Shown: positions 18,578 to 27,301 of the stretch, piece after piece
Position numbering within the stretch: position 1 is the first letter of the stretch
Layout of the letters: each line of letters starts with the position of its first letter
Source: Sphingobacterium sp. ML3W
Lineage (GTDB): Bacteria > Bacteroidota > Bacteroidia > Sphingobacteriales > Sphingobacteriaceae
Direction of reading: 5' to 3'
Assembly: GCF_029542085.1 (NCBI RefSeq)
Contig: NZ_CP107036.1
Coordinates: forward strand, 2,790,001 to 2,854,000
Length of the DNA: 64,000 nucleotides
Program-made: the position numbers and the translations under genes
Notes under the pieces: model-generated
What the model saw: only the letters and a program-made list of their open reading frames with translations
The model's database searches: none
What the model was told of the DNA's origin: nothing

Positions 18578-21049
18578 ATGAAAAGGAGGTATGCATTATT
18601 ATACATTTCGTTGATTATTTTGTGCTGCCTTAAGCCATTGCCAAAATCCATTGCCGCTACGGTACAAAGCGCAGCTGTGCCAGCTGATTCAGTGAAAGAC
18701 AATTATGTATCGCGGATGCAGGATTTTTTCAGCAAGTCCGCCAAGCAGAGTGTCATCGACTTCGAACAGGATCGTGCATCAGTAAGGCGAAATCAGGTTT
18801 TCGAACAGATAAAAACGATATCACGACATGCCGGATCTTTTCTAAAAAAAGGATTTGATACCGCAGCAGTCCGTACAGAATTAAAGGAAATTATTCGGTG
18901 GCATCAGCTGTCAAAAGATGGCGTATTCAACAACCAGGGATCTGCCCATTCTTCCAGAAATTTAACAACCACTTTTAATATTCTAAATACCCTCACAACC
19001 GAAGTATCAACCTACAAAAAACGGGTAGACAATTATCAGGACCAATTGATCAATTACCGTTTACAAATAGACTCAATCACAACAGATAAATCCCTCTTTG
19101 TCGTTTCGGAAGATTCCGTACAACTGAGTCAATACTTGGGCAGGTTACACGTTTTATCAAAAGAGATATCGCCAGTGAGCAAGCAGCTTACAAAAAATAT
19201 CAGTATTATCCAGACACTCCAGAATGAACTGAATCTCGAACTGATGGCTTTGGAAAATGATACGGAGGAAATACGCTACTATCAACAACAGATTGCCGAA
19301 AAAACCTTCGATAAGGAGTTTGCACCACTCTGGGAAGAGAGCGTTTACAATAGGCCGATACAAGAGATTCTCCATTTGTCTGTTATCAAGGCGAAGCTTG
19401 CACTCATCTACTATTTAAAGGGCAACTGGGCGAGGCTTCTGTTTTTAATCGCTGCAGTGATAATGGCTGTTTATTATCTATTTTCATTGAAAAATAGTTT
19501 AAAAAATCAGGGACAGATGCTAGCGGAATCAGCCATGCTCTTAGCGCAACCTCTCATTTCAGGAACGGTCATTGCGCTGAGTGTTGTACAGTTTCTGTTT
19601 GTCAATCCACCTTTTGTATTTTCAACAATCTTTATCATTACCCAGGCGATACTCATTAGCATTATACTTCGTAAACATATTTCCAGTTACTGGATGACAA
19701 TCTGGCTCGGCTTATTGGGTTTATATATTTTAGCTGTCCTAGATAATATGGTTCTACAAGCCTCACGATCGGAACGATGGTGTATGATACTTATTGCATT
19801 ATCGACTCTTTTACTCGGTTTGTTTTCGTTAATAAACAGATCTCGTCATGCGGAACTCCGGGAGCACTGGATCCTGTTTCCGATCGGATTGATGACAGTA
19901 ATGGAACTGTTATCACTTGGACTTAACCTCGCCGGTAGTTTTAATATTGCCAAAGTACTACTGATTGCGGGCCTATTGAATGTAGTGGTGACAATTATCT
20001 TTCTATGGGTCTTACGTCTGGTTAATGAGGGACTTACTTATGCCTCCTCAATCTATAAAAAGCAAGAGAGAAAGCTCTTTTATATCAACTACGACCGTGT
20101 TGGCAAACGGGCACCTTTATTTTTCTACCTGATCCTTATTTTAGGCTGGTTTGTGCTATTTGGGCGCAATTTTTACGAATTCAGGTTGTTGTCAGAACCT
20201 ATACACGATTTCTTTTACAACACGCACAAGTTGGGCAGCTACAGTTTCACGGTCATCAACATTGTGGTTTTTGTCCTGATCATGGCTTGTGCAACCATAC
20301 TTTCCAAGATTGTCTCTTTTTTTGCTTCCGGTCCACAGCCTCACCACAACGAACGTGAGGGATCACAATTTCATATTGGAAGCTGGTTACTGCTGATTCG
20401 TATTACAATTATTTTCACGGGCTTTTTTCTTGCTTTTGCTGCCGCAGGTATTCCTATTCAGCAGATTACCCTGATCATTGGAGCATTAGGTGTAGGTATA
20501 GGTTTTGGTCTACAGACACTTGTCAATAATCTGGTCAGTGGTTTAATTATCGCCTTTGAAAAACCCGTCAATGTAGATGATATGATAGAGGTTGGTGGGC
20601 AATCCGGTCGTGTCAAATCCATCGGATTTCGGAGTAGTGTTATCATGACCACAGAGGGGGCAAACCTAATTATACCCAATGGAGACCTACTTGGTTCGCG
20701 CGTCACCAACTGGAGCCAGGGAACAGCCCGCAAACGCCTGAGCAGCCATATAGAAGTCAAATATGGGACCGATTTAGAAAAAGTAAAAAGTTTGCTCTTA
20801 GCAATTACAGAAAAGAATGAGCAGATTCTTAGCTTCCCAGCACCTATTGTACAGTTCGCATCTGTCTCCGCACAATCTGTTGCACTAGACCTCTTTTTCT
20901 GGGTCAAGACAAACAAAGATACAGGTCAGATTAAAAGTGATGTCATGGTAACCATCAACAATATATTTCGACAAGAAAATATTGCACTGGCTTTGCCGGC
21001 CCAAGAGCTGATCGTAAACAAGCAACAGCCAAACGACCAGATTGATTAA
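18578..21049 (+). CDS. Large MscS-family mechanosensitive channel
   Basis: 823 residues from the ATG at 18578, which opens a signal peptide (MKRRYALLYISLIILCCLKP) after AAGG-like purines. The longer frame back to 18434 would bury this signal. A periplasmic coiled-coil-rich domain covers about 25-280, then roughly eight membrane helices. The MscS core follows: pore helix GVGIGFGLQTLVNNLVSGLI, then EKPVNVDDMIEVGGQSGRVK and the beta domain with GANLIIPNGDLL. It is a MscK/YbdG-like architecture that should release solutes on hypo-osmotic shock. A LytTR-type operator lies upstream, suggesting control by the kinase/regulator pair at 24-26 kb. Confidence 0.88.
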   Translation: MKRRYALLYISLIILCCLKPLPKSIAATVQSAAVPADSVKDNYVSRMQDFFSKSAKQSVIDFEQDRASVRRNQVFEQIKTISRHAGSFLKKGFDTAAVRTELKEIIRWHQLSKDGVFNNQGSAHSSRNLTTTFNILNTLTTEVSTYKKRVDNYQDQLINYRLQIDSITTDKSLFVVSEDSVQLSQYLGRLHVLSKEISPVSKQLTKNISIIQTLQNELNLELMALENDTEEIRYYQQQIAEKTFDKEFAPLWEESVYNRPIQEILHLSVIKAKLALIYYLKGNWARLLFLIAAVIMAVYYLFSLKNSLKNQGQMLAESAMLLAQPLISGTVIALSVVQFLFVNPPFVFSTIFIITQAILISIILRKHISSYWMTIWLGLLGLYILAVLDNMVLQASRSERWCMILIALSTLLLGLFSLINRSRHAELREHWILFPIGLMTVMELLSLGLNLAGSFNIAKVLLIAGLLNVVVTIIFLWVLRLVNEGLTYASSIYKKQERKLFYINYDRVGKRAPLFFYLILILGWFVLFGRNFYEFRLLSEPIHDFFYNTHKLGSYSFTVINIVVFVLIMACATILSKIVSFFASGPQPHHNEREGSQFHIGSWLLLIRITIIFTGFFLAFAAAGIPIQQITLIIGALGVGIGFGLQTLVNNLVSGLIIAFEKPVNVDDMIEVGGQSGRVKSIGFRSSVIMTTEGANLIIPNGDLLGSRVTNWSQGTARKRLSSHIEVKYGTDLEKVKSLLLAITEKNEQILSFPAPIVQFASVSAQSVALDLFFWVKTNKDTGQIKSDVMVTINNIFRQENIALALPAQELIVNKQQPNDQID

Positions 21050-21068
21050 TTTCAACAGGCGATGTGTA

Positions 21069-21098
21069 TGTACGCTTCCGTACAAAAAACGTCCGACA
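21069..21098 (+). promoter_or_regulatory. Palindromic possible enhancer site before the FtsX-type permease
   Basis: TGTACG-cttc-CGTACA (21069-21084) is a perfect 6+6 dyad. It is followed by a related half-site GTCCGACA at 21091-21098. The dyad centre is about 95 bases upstream of the -12 position of the sigma-54-like element at 21159-21173. That distance is usual for an enhancer-binding activator site. Assignment is inferred. Confidence 0.4.
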
Positions 21099-21158
21099 TC
21101 GAACAGTTTAGAATCTTAAATAAAAAATAAAACACTAAATATCAGTAAATTAAAAAAT

Positions 21159-21173
21159 TGGCAGACGAATTGG
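21159..21173 (+). promoter_or_regulatory. Sigma-54-like promoter of the FtsX-type permease gene
   Basis: TGGCAGACGAATTGG has TGGCA at the -24 position and TTGG at the -12 position with GG-N10-GG spacing, against the textbook TGGCA-N6-TTGC. The start codon follows 25 bases downstream. The last base of the -12 box differs from consensus, as it does in the two similar elements in the kdp region. Confidence 0.45.
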
Positions 21174-21197
21174 TGGAAATAACTTAAACTGATCAAT

Positions 21198-23555
21198 ATG
21201 CTTAAAAATTATCTCAAAATAGCCTTTCGTAATCTTCAGAAGAATAAAGGGTTTACAGCAATCAATATTGTGGGTTTAGCTATCGGAATGGCGGCAGCAA
21301 TCTTGATCATGCTTTGGGTAAGAAGTGAATTTACCTATGATAGGTTTTATTCAAAAACTGATCAGATATATGCTGTAGGAATAAAAGATGTTTGGGGTGG
21401 TGAGACCGTAAAACATTTTTATACCCCCAAACCCATGGCTGCTGCCTTAAAAACTGATTTTCCGGAAATAAACAATGTAGCCAGGGTCAATAAGGGGACC
21501 GGTTTTTTATTAACACGAGGAGAAATTAAATTATCAAAAGAACAGGGCGTTTTTGTTGACAGTACTTTCCTGAAAATATTTGACTATAAAGTCCTAGCTG
21601 GAAATCCGGTTGAAGCGCTGAAAAAACCTAATCAGATTGTTCTGACCAAATCAATCGCAGATCGATTATTTGGTCAGACCGACCCGCTGAACCAAGCCAT
21701 CAAATTGGACAGTACACAGATTTCCACTGTATCTGCAATCATTGAAGACATACCCGACAATTCCTTTATGAAGGGGACGACTTATCTTGTTCCATGGACA
21801 TTGATGGAAAAAATAGGGTATTCAGATGATTACTGGGGAAATAATTCCATTCAGACCTATATTGAATTGGATCAAAATGTTAACATTGATCAGTTTCAGA
21901 AAAATATAAAAGGTTTCTTACAAAAACATACTGAAAATAAAGCCGAGAATTTTATTGAGCCTATTGCGGATCAATGGCTTTACAGTAATTACACCGAAAT
22001 GGGTAAGCCGACATCCGGTAGAATCGGAATGGTGCGATCCTTTATCGCTATTGCCTGCTTTATATTGATAATCGCCTGTATCAATTTTATGAATTTAAGT
22101 ACAGCACAAAGTGAAAAAAGAGCGAAAGAAGTTGGCGTAAGAAAAGTAGTGGGTGCAAATAAAGGTCTATTGATTTATCAGTTCTTAATCGAATCCATTC
22201 TCATTGCCTGTATCGCGGGTATATTAGCGCTGCTGATAACGATGCTGGCACTGCCCTACTTTGGTCATTTAATTTCAAGAACATTGGCTATGCCCTATAC
22301 AGATATCCCTTTTTGGTCTGTTTTTATAGTCTTTGTCCTCTTTACTGGCATTCTTTCAGGCAGTTATCCTGCCTTTTATCTATCCTCTTTTATACCGGTA
22401 AAAGTATTAAAAGGCAAGTTGTTGCACGCCCAGCGGAATTTCAATCCCAGGAAAGTACTGGTCATTGTCCAGTTTTGTATTGCCATTATCCTCATCGTTA
22501 CAACAATAGCCATTCAAAAACAAATAAAACATGCTCAGAATAGAGAAATTGGCTATAACAAAGATAAATTGATCAATATTATAGATCAGGGAAAGATCGG
22601 TAAAAACAAATTGCTGATAAAAAATGCTTTAATTTCCTCCGGTATTGCTTCAAATGTTTCACGAACTTCATCCCCCTTAACAGAAAACTGGAGCAACAAC
22701 TCCATGAACTGGGATGGTAAACCAAAAGATAACAACACGATGTTTACACGATTTGGAGTAGACGATAATTTAGTCAATACGGCTGGATTGAAATTGATCG
22801 CCGGACGCGACTTTGACCTGACCACATTTCCTACGGATTCTTCCGCCATGATAATTAACGAATCGGCTGCCAAGGTATTTAATTTTGATGATCCGATCGG
22901 AAAGACAATAGTTGATGGAAGGGATTGGCATATCATCGGTGTCATCAAAGATTTTGTTCAAGAATCACCATTTAATCCCGTCACACCGCTGGTTATCCAA
23001 GGAGCTTTTGCAGGCACTACAATAACCAATATTCGACTCAATGACCATATTGAAACACAGGATGCATTGGCTCGAATTGAGAAAATATTTAAGGAATATA
23101 ACCCCGAATACCCCTTCGAGTACGCTTTTGTTGATGCGAATTATGCAAAAAAATTTAAAGATTTCAATCAATTAGGTAATCTTTCCAGCCTTTTTGCACT
23201 ACTGACAATTTTTATCTCATGCCTGGGATTATACGGTTTGACAGCATATATGGCGGAGACCAGAACCAAAGAGATCGGAGTCCGGAAAGTTCTTGGCGCG
23301 TCTATCATTTCGATCACAAAGATGCTTTCGCAAGAATTTCTTCTCATGGTGTTGTTATCATGCCTTATAGCATTTCCGATCGCCTATTATATTTCCGACG
23401 ACATGCTCAGTTCTTATACCTATCGCATTCAGATTACCTGGGACATTTTTCTGATTGCAGGATCAGGTACCTTCGTACTCACCCTGTTAACTGTCAGCTA
23501 TCAATCGATCAAAGCTGCCATGGTCAATCCAGTGAAGAGCCTGAAGGACGAATAG
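21198..23555 (+). CDS. FtsX/MacB-type ABC transporter permease without adjacent ATPase
   Basis: 785 residues. It begins with MLKNYLKIAFRNLQKNKGFT and the first membrane helix INIVGLAIGMAAAILIMLWV. A MacB-type periplasmic domain (about 45-245) and an FtsX membrane unit with SEKRAKEVGVRKVVGANK follow. A second periplasmic domain (about 445-650) leads to a second FtsX unit with RTKEIGVRKVLGASIISI, ending MVNPVKSLKDE. This duplicated-permease form is widespread in Bacteroidota, where the partner ATPase is usually elsewhere. The likely role is mechanotransmission or lipoprotein/peptide efflux; the cargo is unknown. Confidence 0.88.
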   Translation: MLKNYLKIAFRNLQKNKGFTAINIVGLAIGMAAAILIMLWVRSEFTYDRFYSKTDQIYAVGIKDVWGGETVKHFYTPKPMAAALKTDFPEINNVARVNKGTGFLLTRGEIKLSKEQGVFVDSTFLKIFDYKVLAGNPVEALKKPNQIVLTKSIADRLFGQTDPLNQAIKLDSTQISTVSAIIEDIPDNSFMKGTTYLVPWTLMEKIGYSDDYWGNNSIQTYIELDQNVNIDQFQKNIKGFLQKHTENKAENFIEPIADQWLYSNYTEMGKPTSGRIGMVRSFIAIACFILIIACINFMNLSTAQSEKRAKEVGVRKVVGANKGLLIYQFLIESILIACIAGILALLITMLALPYFGHLISRTLAMPYTDIPFWSVFIVFVLFTGILSGSYPAFYLSSFIPVKVLKGKLLHAQRNFNPRKVLVIVQFCIAIILIVTTIAIQKQIKHAQNREIGYNKDKLINIIDQGKIGKNKLLIKNALISSGIASNVSRTSSPLTENWSNNSMNWDGKPKDNNTMFTRFGVDDNLVNTAGLKLIAGRDFDLTTFPTDSSAMIINESAAKVFNFDDPIGKTIVDGRDWHIIGVIKDFVQESPFNPVTPLVIQGAFAGTTITNIRLNDHIETQDALARIEKIFKEYNPEYPFEYAFVDANYAKKFKDFNQLGNLSSLFALLTIFISCLGLYGLTAYMAETRTKEIGVRKVLGASIISITKMLSQEFLLMVLLSCLIAFPIAYYISDDMLSSYTYRIQITWDIFLIAGSGTFVLTLLTVSYQSIKAAMVNPVKSLKDE

Positions 23556-23576
23556 CAGAGTTGACATCACCGTTTT

Positions 23577-23608
23577 TACTTTCGTCACCGCGAGTATACC
23601 GTTCGTCA
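23577..23608 (+). promoter_or_regulatory. LytTR-type direct-repeat operator before the beta-barrel gene
   Basis: ACTTTCGTCA and ACCGTTCGTCA repeat TTCGTCA with starts 21 bases apart (23581 and 23602). ACCGTTCGT fits the LytTR half-site consensus [TA][AC][CA]GTTN[AG][TG] at every position. The site is 58 bases before the ATG at 23667. The kinase and LytTR regulator encoded next door are the obvious candidates to use it. Confidence 0.65.
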
Positions 23609-23666
23609 AAGACTTTTCTGTATCGCCGCTGGCCTTCGTTTTTTTGTACATATCAAAACAATAAAA

Positions 23667-24263
23667 ATGAACAGAAAAGCAATTTTATCATGCGTTGTAC
23701 TCTTCGCGATGATGTTAAGTAAAATGGTATTTGCCCAAGAGCAACCTCTTATTCAGATTGGTATCAAAGGTGGAAGCAGTATCAACAAGCTCAACACCGA
23801 GCTTGCAGACCTGGACGACAAATATGCAATGGGTCTCCACGTCGGTGGTATGGCACGTGTCAACCTCGGAAGAGCATACATTCAGGGCGAGGCACTTTTC
23901 AGCAAACGTAAAGCAGCGCTCAAACCACAGGGACAGACTACATCCAAGCTCAAATGGAATGCAATCGATATTCCCGTGATGGTTGGTTATAAAATATACC
24001 AGCAGCAGGATATGAACTTTCGTCTATTTGCCGGTGCAGTATATAACTATACCCTGAATGACAATCTATCCCCCTTGAAGGCTATCAAAGAAGGCGTCAA
24101 ACATTTTGATAAGTCCAATGTACAGTTTACAGGCGGTCTTGGGGTCGACATCCAAAAATTCAGTATCGATGTCCGCTATGAGCGTGGTTTTTCAGACTTG
24201 TCTAATTCTTTTAAATCCAAGCCACAGGCATTTTCCATTGGCGTAGGTTACTTCATATTCTAA
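23667..24263 (+). CDS. PorT-like outer-membrane beta-barrel protein
   Basis: 198 residues with a signal peptide ending MVFAQ. The rest alternates as amphipathic beta strands: PLIQIGIKGGSSINKL, YAMGLHVGGMARVNLGRAYI, WNAIDIPVMVGYKIY, FRLFAGAVYNYTL, VQFTGGLGVDIQKFSIDVRY, and the final FSIGVGYFIF with a terminal Phe. This is the outer-membrane beta-barrel (PF13568-type) family common in Bacteroidota; individual functions are mostly unknown. A LytTR-type operator lies directly upstream and a perfect terminator at 24280-24321 separates it from the kinase gene. Confidence 0.85.
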   Translation: MNRKAILSCVVLFAMMLSKMVFAQEQPLIQIGIKGGSSINKLNTELADLDDKYAMGLHVGGMARVNLGRAYIQGEALFSKRKAALKPQGQTTSKLKWNAIDIPVMVGYKIYQQQDMNFRLFAGAVYNYTLNDNLSPLKAIKEGVKHFDKSNVQFTGGLGVDIQKFSIDVRYERGFSDLSNSFKSKPQAFSIGVGYFIF

Positions 24264-24279
24264 TACAACCCTTAACGCT

Positions 24280-24323
24280 AAAACCTTTGAAGGCAATCCT
24301 GTATTCGCCTTCAAAGGTTTTTG
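24280..24323 (+). terminator. Rho-independent terminator after the beta-barrel gene
   Basis: AAAACCTTTGAAGGC pairs without mismatch with GCCTTCAAAGGTTTT, followed by TTG. It lies 16 bases after the stop. Confidence 0.85.
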
Positions 24324-24326
24324 TGA

Positions 24327-24344
24327 TATATTTGACTATTTTTG
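24327..24344 (+). promoter_or_regulatory. Two -7-like elements before the LytS-like kinase gene
   Basis: TATATTTG (24327-24334) and TATTTTTG (24337-24344) each match TAnnTTTG exactly and lie 5-22 bases before the ATG at 24349. No convincing -33 box could be assigned, and if either is used the leader would be extremely short. Confidence 0.35.
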
Positions 24345-24348
24345 TCCC

Positions 24349-25389
24349 ATGTTTCCCAAAAAAAATTACCTCCATCGGCACCTGTTTCTCACGCTCTTCT
24401 GGCTTGTCCTCTGGTTTGCCGTCTGGATACAAGTGAAGCAGGATATGGACGCCATCAGCGCGCTGATCCATAGTTCATCGGTCATGATCTGTTCCATTAG
24501 CATCTCGCAACTCCTAAGTGACAGTATCTTACCCAAAGCCATTAAGACACAAAAAATGAAACCCTTTGTTTTCAAAGCCATCTTTTTCGTTCTTATTTTG
24601 GCACTGCTGATTGGTGCGGTAGATGCGTACTTTATTATCCATAGCCAGGCGCTGTCGGAGGAGAGTCGCGCAACACTTTTGTTTGTGCAGAGCTATAAAG
24701 CTATTCCCTCCTCCGTACTGATCAATGGTACGGCCTGTGGTATCCGATTTTACCAGGAACATGCCAATATTCAGCGGGAACATAGCCAGTTGCAGCAGAA
24801 CTTTCTGGAAAGCCAGCTCAAAATTTTACAGGATCAGGTCAATCCACACTTTATGTTCAATGTATTGAACCACATCCATATCCTAATGAAAAAGAATGTG
24901 GATATGGCCGATTTTTTACTATTAAAATTCTCAGATATACTGCGCTACCAACTCTACGAATGCAACCAACCATTTGTACTGCTGAGCCGTGAGCTGCAGT
25001 ATTTACAGAATTTTATCACAATTGAACAGATGCGCTGGGGAGATGAGCTGGAGGTTGAATGCACCTGGTCACAGTCAACAGAAGATCTACATATTGCACC
25101 GCTGATGCTCATATGTTTTGTGGAAAATGCCTTCAAACATGTGGATCGACTTCCGAATCAAAAAGGCAAAATCAGCGTCAGCAGCACTGAAAAAGACGGT
25201 TATTTCCAATTTCATATCAGAAATAGTTATCATCCCTATCCCCTGCAGACATCAACAAGACACTCTGGCATTGGGCTGGAAAATGTCAAAAAGAGGTTGG
25301 AGCTGCAGTATGAAAATCAGTACACCTTAACCATTGACAAACAAGACGACAGTTTTTGCGTCGACCTAACAATCAATCTTAACTGCTAA
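24349..25389 (+). CDS. LytS/YehU-type sensor histidine kinase
   Basis: 346 residues. The N-terminal third has about four membrane helices (around 11-28, 43-60, 75-97, 108-130) with very short outside loops, so it probably senses the membrane itself or a small ligand. A short coiled coil (about 138-160) leads into the His_kinase (PF06580) motif QDQVNPHFMFNVLNHI with the phospho-acceptor His167. The N-box is MLICFVENAFKH and the G-box SGIGLENVKKRLEL. It should phosphorylate the LytTR regulator that starts 6 bases after its stop. Confidence 0.92.
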   Translation: MFPKKNYLHRHLFLTLFWLVLWFAVWIQVKQDMDAISALIHSSSVMICSISISQLLSDSILPKAIKTQKMKPFVFKAIFFVLILALLIGAVDAYFIIHSQALSEESRATLLFVQSYKAIPSSVLINGTACGIRFYQEHANIQREHSQLQQNFLESQLKILQDQVNPHFMFNVLNHIHILMKKNVDMADFLLLKFSDILRYQLYECNQPFVLLSRELQYLQNFITIEQMRWGDELEVECTWSQSTEDLHIAPLMLICFVENAFKHVDRLPNQKGKISVSSTEKDGYFQFHIRNSYHPYPLQTSTRHSGIGLENVKKRLELQYENQYTLTIDKQDDSFCVDLTINLNC

Positions 25390-25395
25390 ACGACT

Positions 25396-26124
25396 ATGGA
25401 ACAAACAAAGATGAAATGTATCATCGTGGACGATGAACCCCTGCTACGGCAGCATATTGCTGAGATGACCGAACAGGTTGATTTTCTCGAACTCGTCGCA
25501 ACTTTTCCTTCAGCCCTAGCGGCAGCCTCCAGATTGCAACAAGGCGATATTGACCTTATCTTTTTGGATATCAATATGCCTTATCTCAATGGTATTGATT
25601 TTTTGGAATCACTCGAAAATCCTCCCCTGTGTATATTCATTACAGCCTATTCGGAGTATGCCCTGGAAGGATTCCGTCTTCAGGCGGTGGATTATCTCCT
25701 GAAACCTATTGTATTCCAGCGTTTTTTTCAGGCAGCAACAAAAGCCTTTCAGCAATTTGTAAAACGCAATAAATCGACACAGGAACCCGTTGCCAATGAT
25801 ACAATGCTTTTTGTCCGACAGGGTGATGCATTCGTCAAAATCTCCTGGACAGATATCCTTTATGCCGAAAGCATGCAGAATTATACCAAGCTCCATTTTA
25901 AAGAACGGACCCTCACCATCCATCAGACCATGCTTGCATTGGAAGAAGCTTTACCGGGTAGCCATTTTTTCCGTATCCACAAATCCTATCTGGTCAATGT
26001 CAATCATATCGATATCATCTCGGGTGGAAGAGTATACATTAGGGAACAGGAATTGCCCATCTCCCGCACAAAAAGAGAGGAGCTTCTCCAAAACGTAGTT
26101 TTTAAGAAGCTCCTGAGTCGTTAA
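25396..26124 (+). CDS. LytTR-family response regulator
   Basis: 242 residues. The receiver domain (about 6-125) has acidic residues in VDDEP, phospho-acceptor Asp58 in IFLDINMP, Thr in ITAYSEYA and Lys in YLLKP. The LytTR DNA-binding domain (about 140-238) contains ILYAESMQNYTKLHF and FFRIHKSYLVNVNHI. A start at codon 6 (MKCIIVDDE) is also possible. Likely targets include the 21-base-spaced direct repeats at 18381 and 23577. The stop overlaps that of the convergent gene on the minus strand by a few bases. Confidence 0.93.
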   Translation: MEQTKMKCIIVDDEPLLRQHIAEMTEQVDFLELVATFPSALAAASRLQQGDIDLIFLDINMPYLNGIDFLESLENPPLCIFITAYSEYALEGFRLQAVDYLLKPIVFQRFFQAATKAFQQFVKRNKSTQEPVANDTMLFVRQGDAFVKISWTDILYAESMQNYTKLHFKERTLTIHQTMLALEEALPGSHFFRIHKSYLVNVNHIDIISGGRVYIREQELPISRTKREELLQNVVFKKLLSR

Positions 26125-27032
26125 TAGGGCATATTCCATTTAAATCCTATCGAAGTATAGAAGGTCGGTGAAAATCGGGGATCGGCCTGCTTCTTATCCT
26201 TAAAGAAACTCTTTAAGGACCTATCGTTTTCAACATACATCCGGGCGAGTGTACTTCCCCCCGTTAGTTGCAATTTAAGATTCTTACCGAGGTTGAATTG
26301 GGGCTGAAGACCTGCGGTTAACAACATAAATCCACCGAGTGTAGACTTCCCGTTCTTTTCCCGTTCAGCCGTCATACCATCCAGATTGACTACCGCACGG
26401 AGATCCATGAACTTGTTGACCTGATAAGCAGCGGCAAGCCCCTGCGGGAAATTCACATTGAACTTGACCTTGCCATTGGTCTTCCAGTCAAAATACAGTC
26501 CCGGCAGGACCATGGGCACACCAAAACTATTGCTCAATACTGGCCCGAAGCCGAAGGCAAGATTCGGTTTAAACCGTTTGATGAAAAGAACTCCCCCCTG
26601 CCCCAGCACATCTTTACCATTGACTTTGACCAGATCCGAATAGATACCGACCGAAGCAAAAGTCAGTAGAGACCAGTTTTTCTTTAAAGAAGTCAAGTAT
26701 TGCAATCCGATTTCGGCATTCAACATTTCAGTCGGAAAAAGCTGCTGTTCATAATCGCGGTTTTGCATCTTTGCGTAGGCAGCCCCCATTTTCCATGACC
26801 AGCGTTTGATATTGCCCAAAGAATCAACTTTAGTCGACAAAGGTATTTCAAGATTGAATTGTATCCTTTTAAAATCACTTTTAGAGCCAGTCTTTACACT
26901 GTCTTCTGGTCGGATATAGTTTGACAGCGGAACATAATCGGCAATAACCTGTCCAGATACAGCATTTTGGGCATGTGCTGTCAGCGTCGCTAAGCTGCTG
27001 AACAAGATGGCACATAAAACTTGTTTCTTCAT
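26121..27032 (-). CDS. Predicted secreted/outer-membrane protein, unknown function
   Basis: 303 residues from the ATG at 27032, which gives a good signal peptide (MKKQVLCAILFSSLATLTAH, then AQ). A longer frame to 27101 adds an unconvincing Cys/Ser-rich segment. The mature part alternates beta-strand-like segments (KRWSWKMGAAYAKM, NWSLLTFASVGIYSDLV, KPNLAFGFGPVLSNSFGVPM, KFNVNFPQGLAAAYQV) and ends in FKWNMPY. It is probably an outer-membrane barrel with DUF6268-like appearance, a name I offer only tentatively. It is convergent with the LytTR regulator, the two stop codons overlapping. Confidence 0.7.
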   Translation of the reverse strand: MKKQVLCAILFSSLATLTAHAQNAVSGQVIADYVPLSNYIRPEDSVKTGSKSDFKRIQFNLEIPLSTKVDSLGNIKRWSWKMGAAYAKMQNRDYEQQLFPTEMLNAEIGLQYLTSLKKNWSLLTFASVGIYSDLVKVNGKDVLGQGGVLFIKRFKPNLAFGFGPVLSNSFGVPMVLPGLYFDWKTNGKVKFNVNFPQGLAAAYQVNKFMDLRAVVNLDGMTAEREKNGKSTLGGFMLLTAGLQPQFNLGKNLKLQLTGGSTLARMYVENDRSLKSFFKDKKQADPRFSPTFYTSIGFKWNMPY

Positions 27033-27301
27033 GTTTTTTCTGCAAAGGAAGCCCTTGGTTCTCGAAAGCAGTAAACATTTTGACGTACCGCTGCTTTCCA
27101 TTGACCAAATGCAAAGCTATTGCGATCTCAAAAAAACTGTAGAAGCTTTTTCGGATCATAAAAGGCTTTCCACGGATTGTAAATAATTCTATTTTCTTCT
27201 TTATCAAATTAATAATTTAGTGGTCAACAGCCCTATCCAGCTGGAATTGATAGCCATCTGTTTCTGAAGGATAAACTGTAAGAACATTTAACAGATAAAA
27301 A

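Noticed and set aside
23219..23722. 167-codon plus frame spanning the end of the permease and the LytTR operator
   Set aside because: Overlaps the permease C-terminus in another frame and runs through the regulatory region. Composition is His/Arg/Ser-rich as in random frames.
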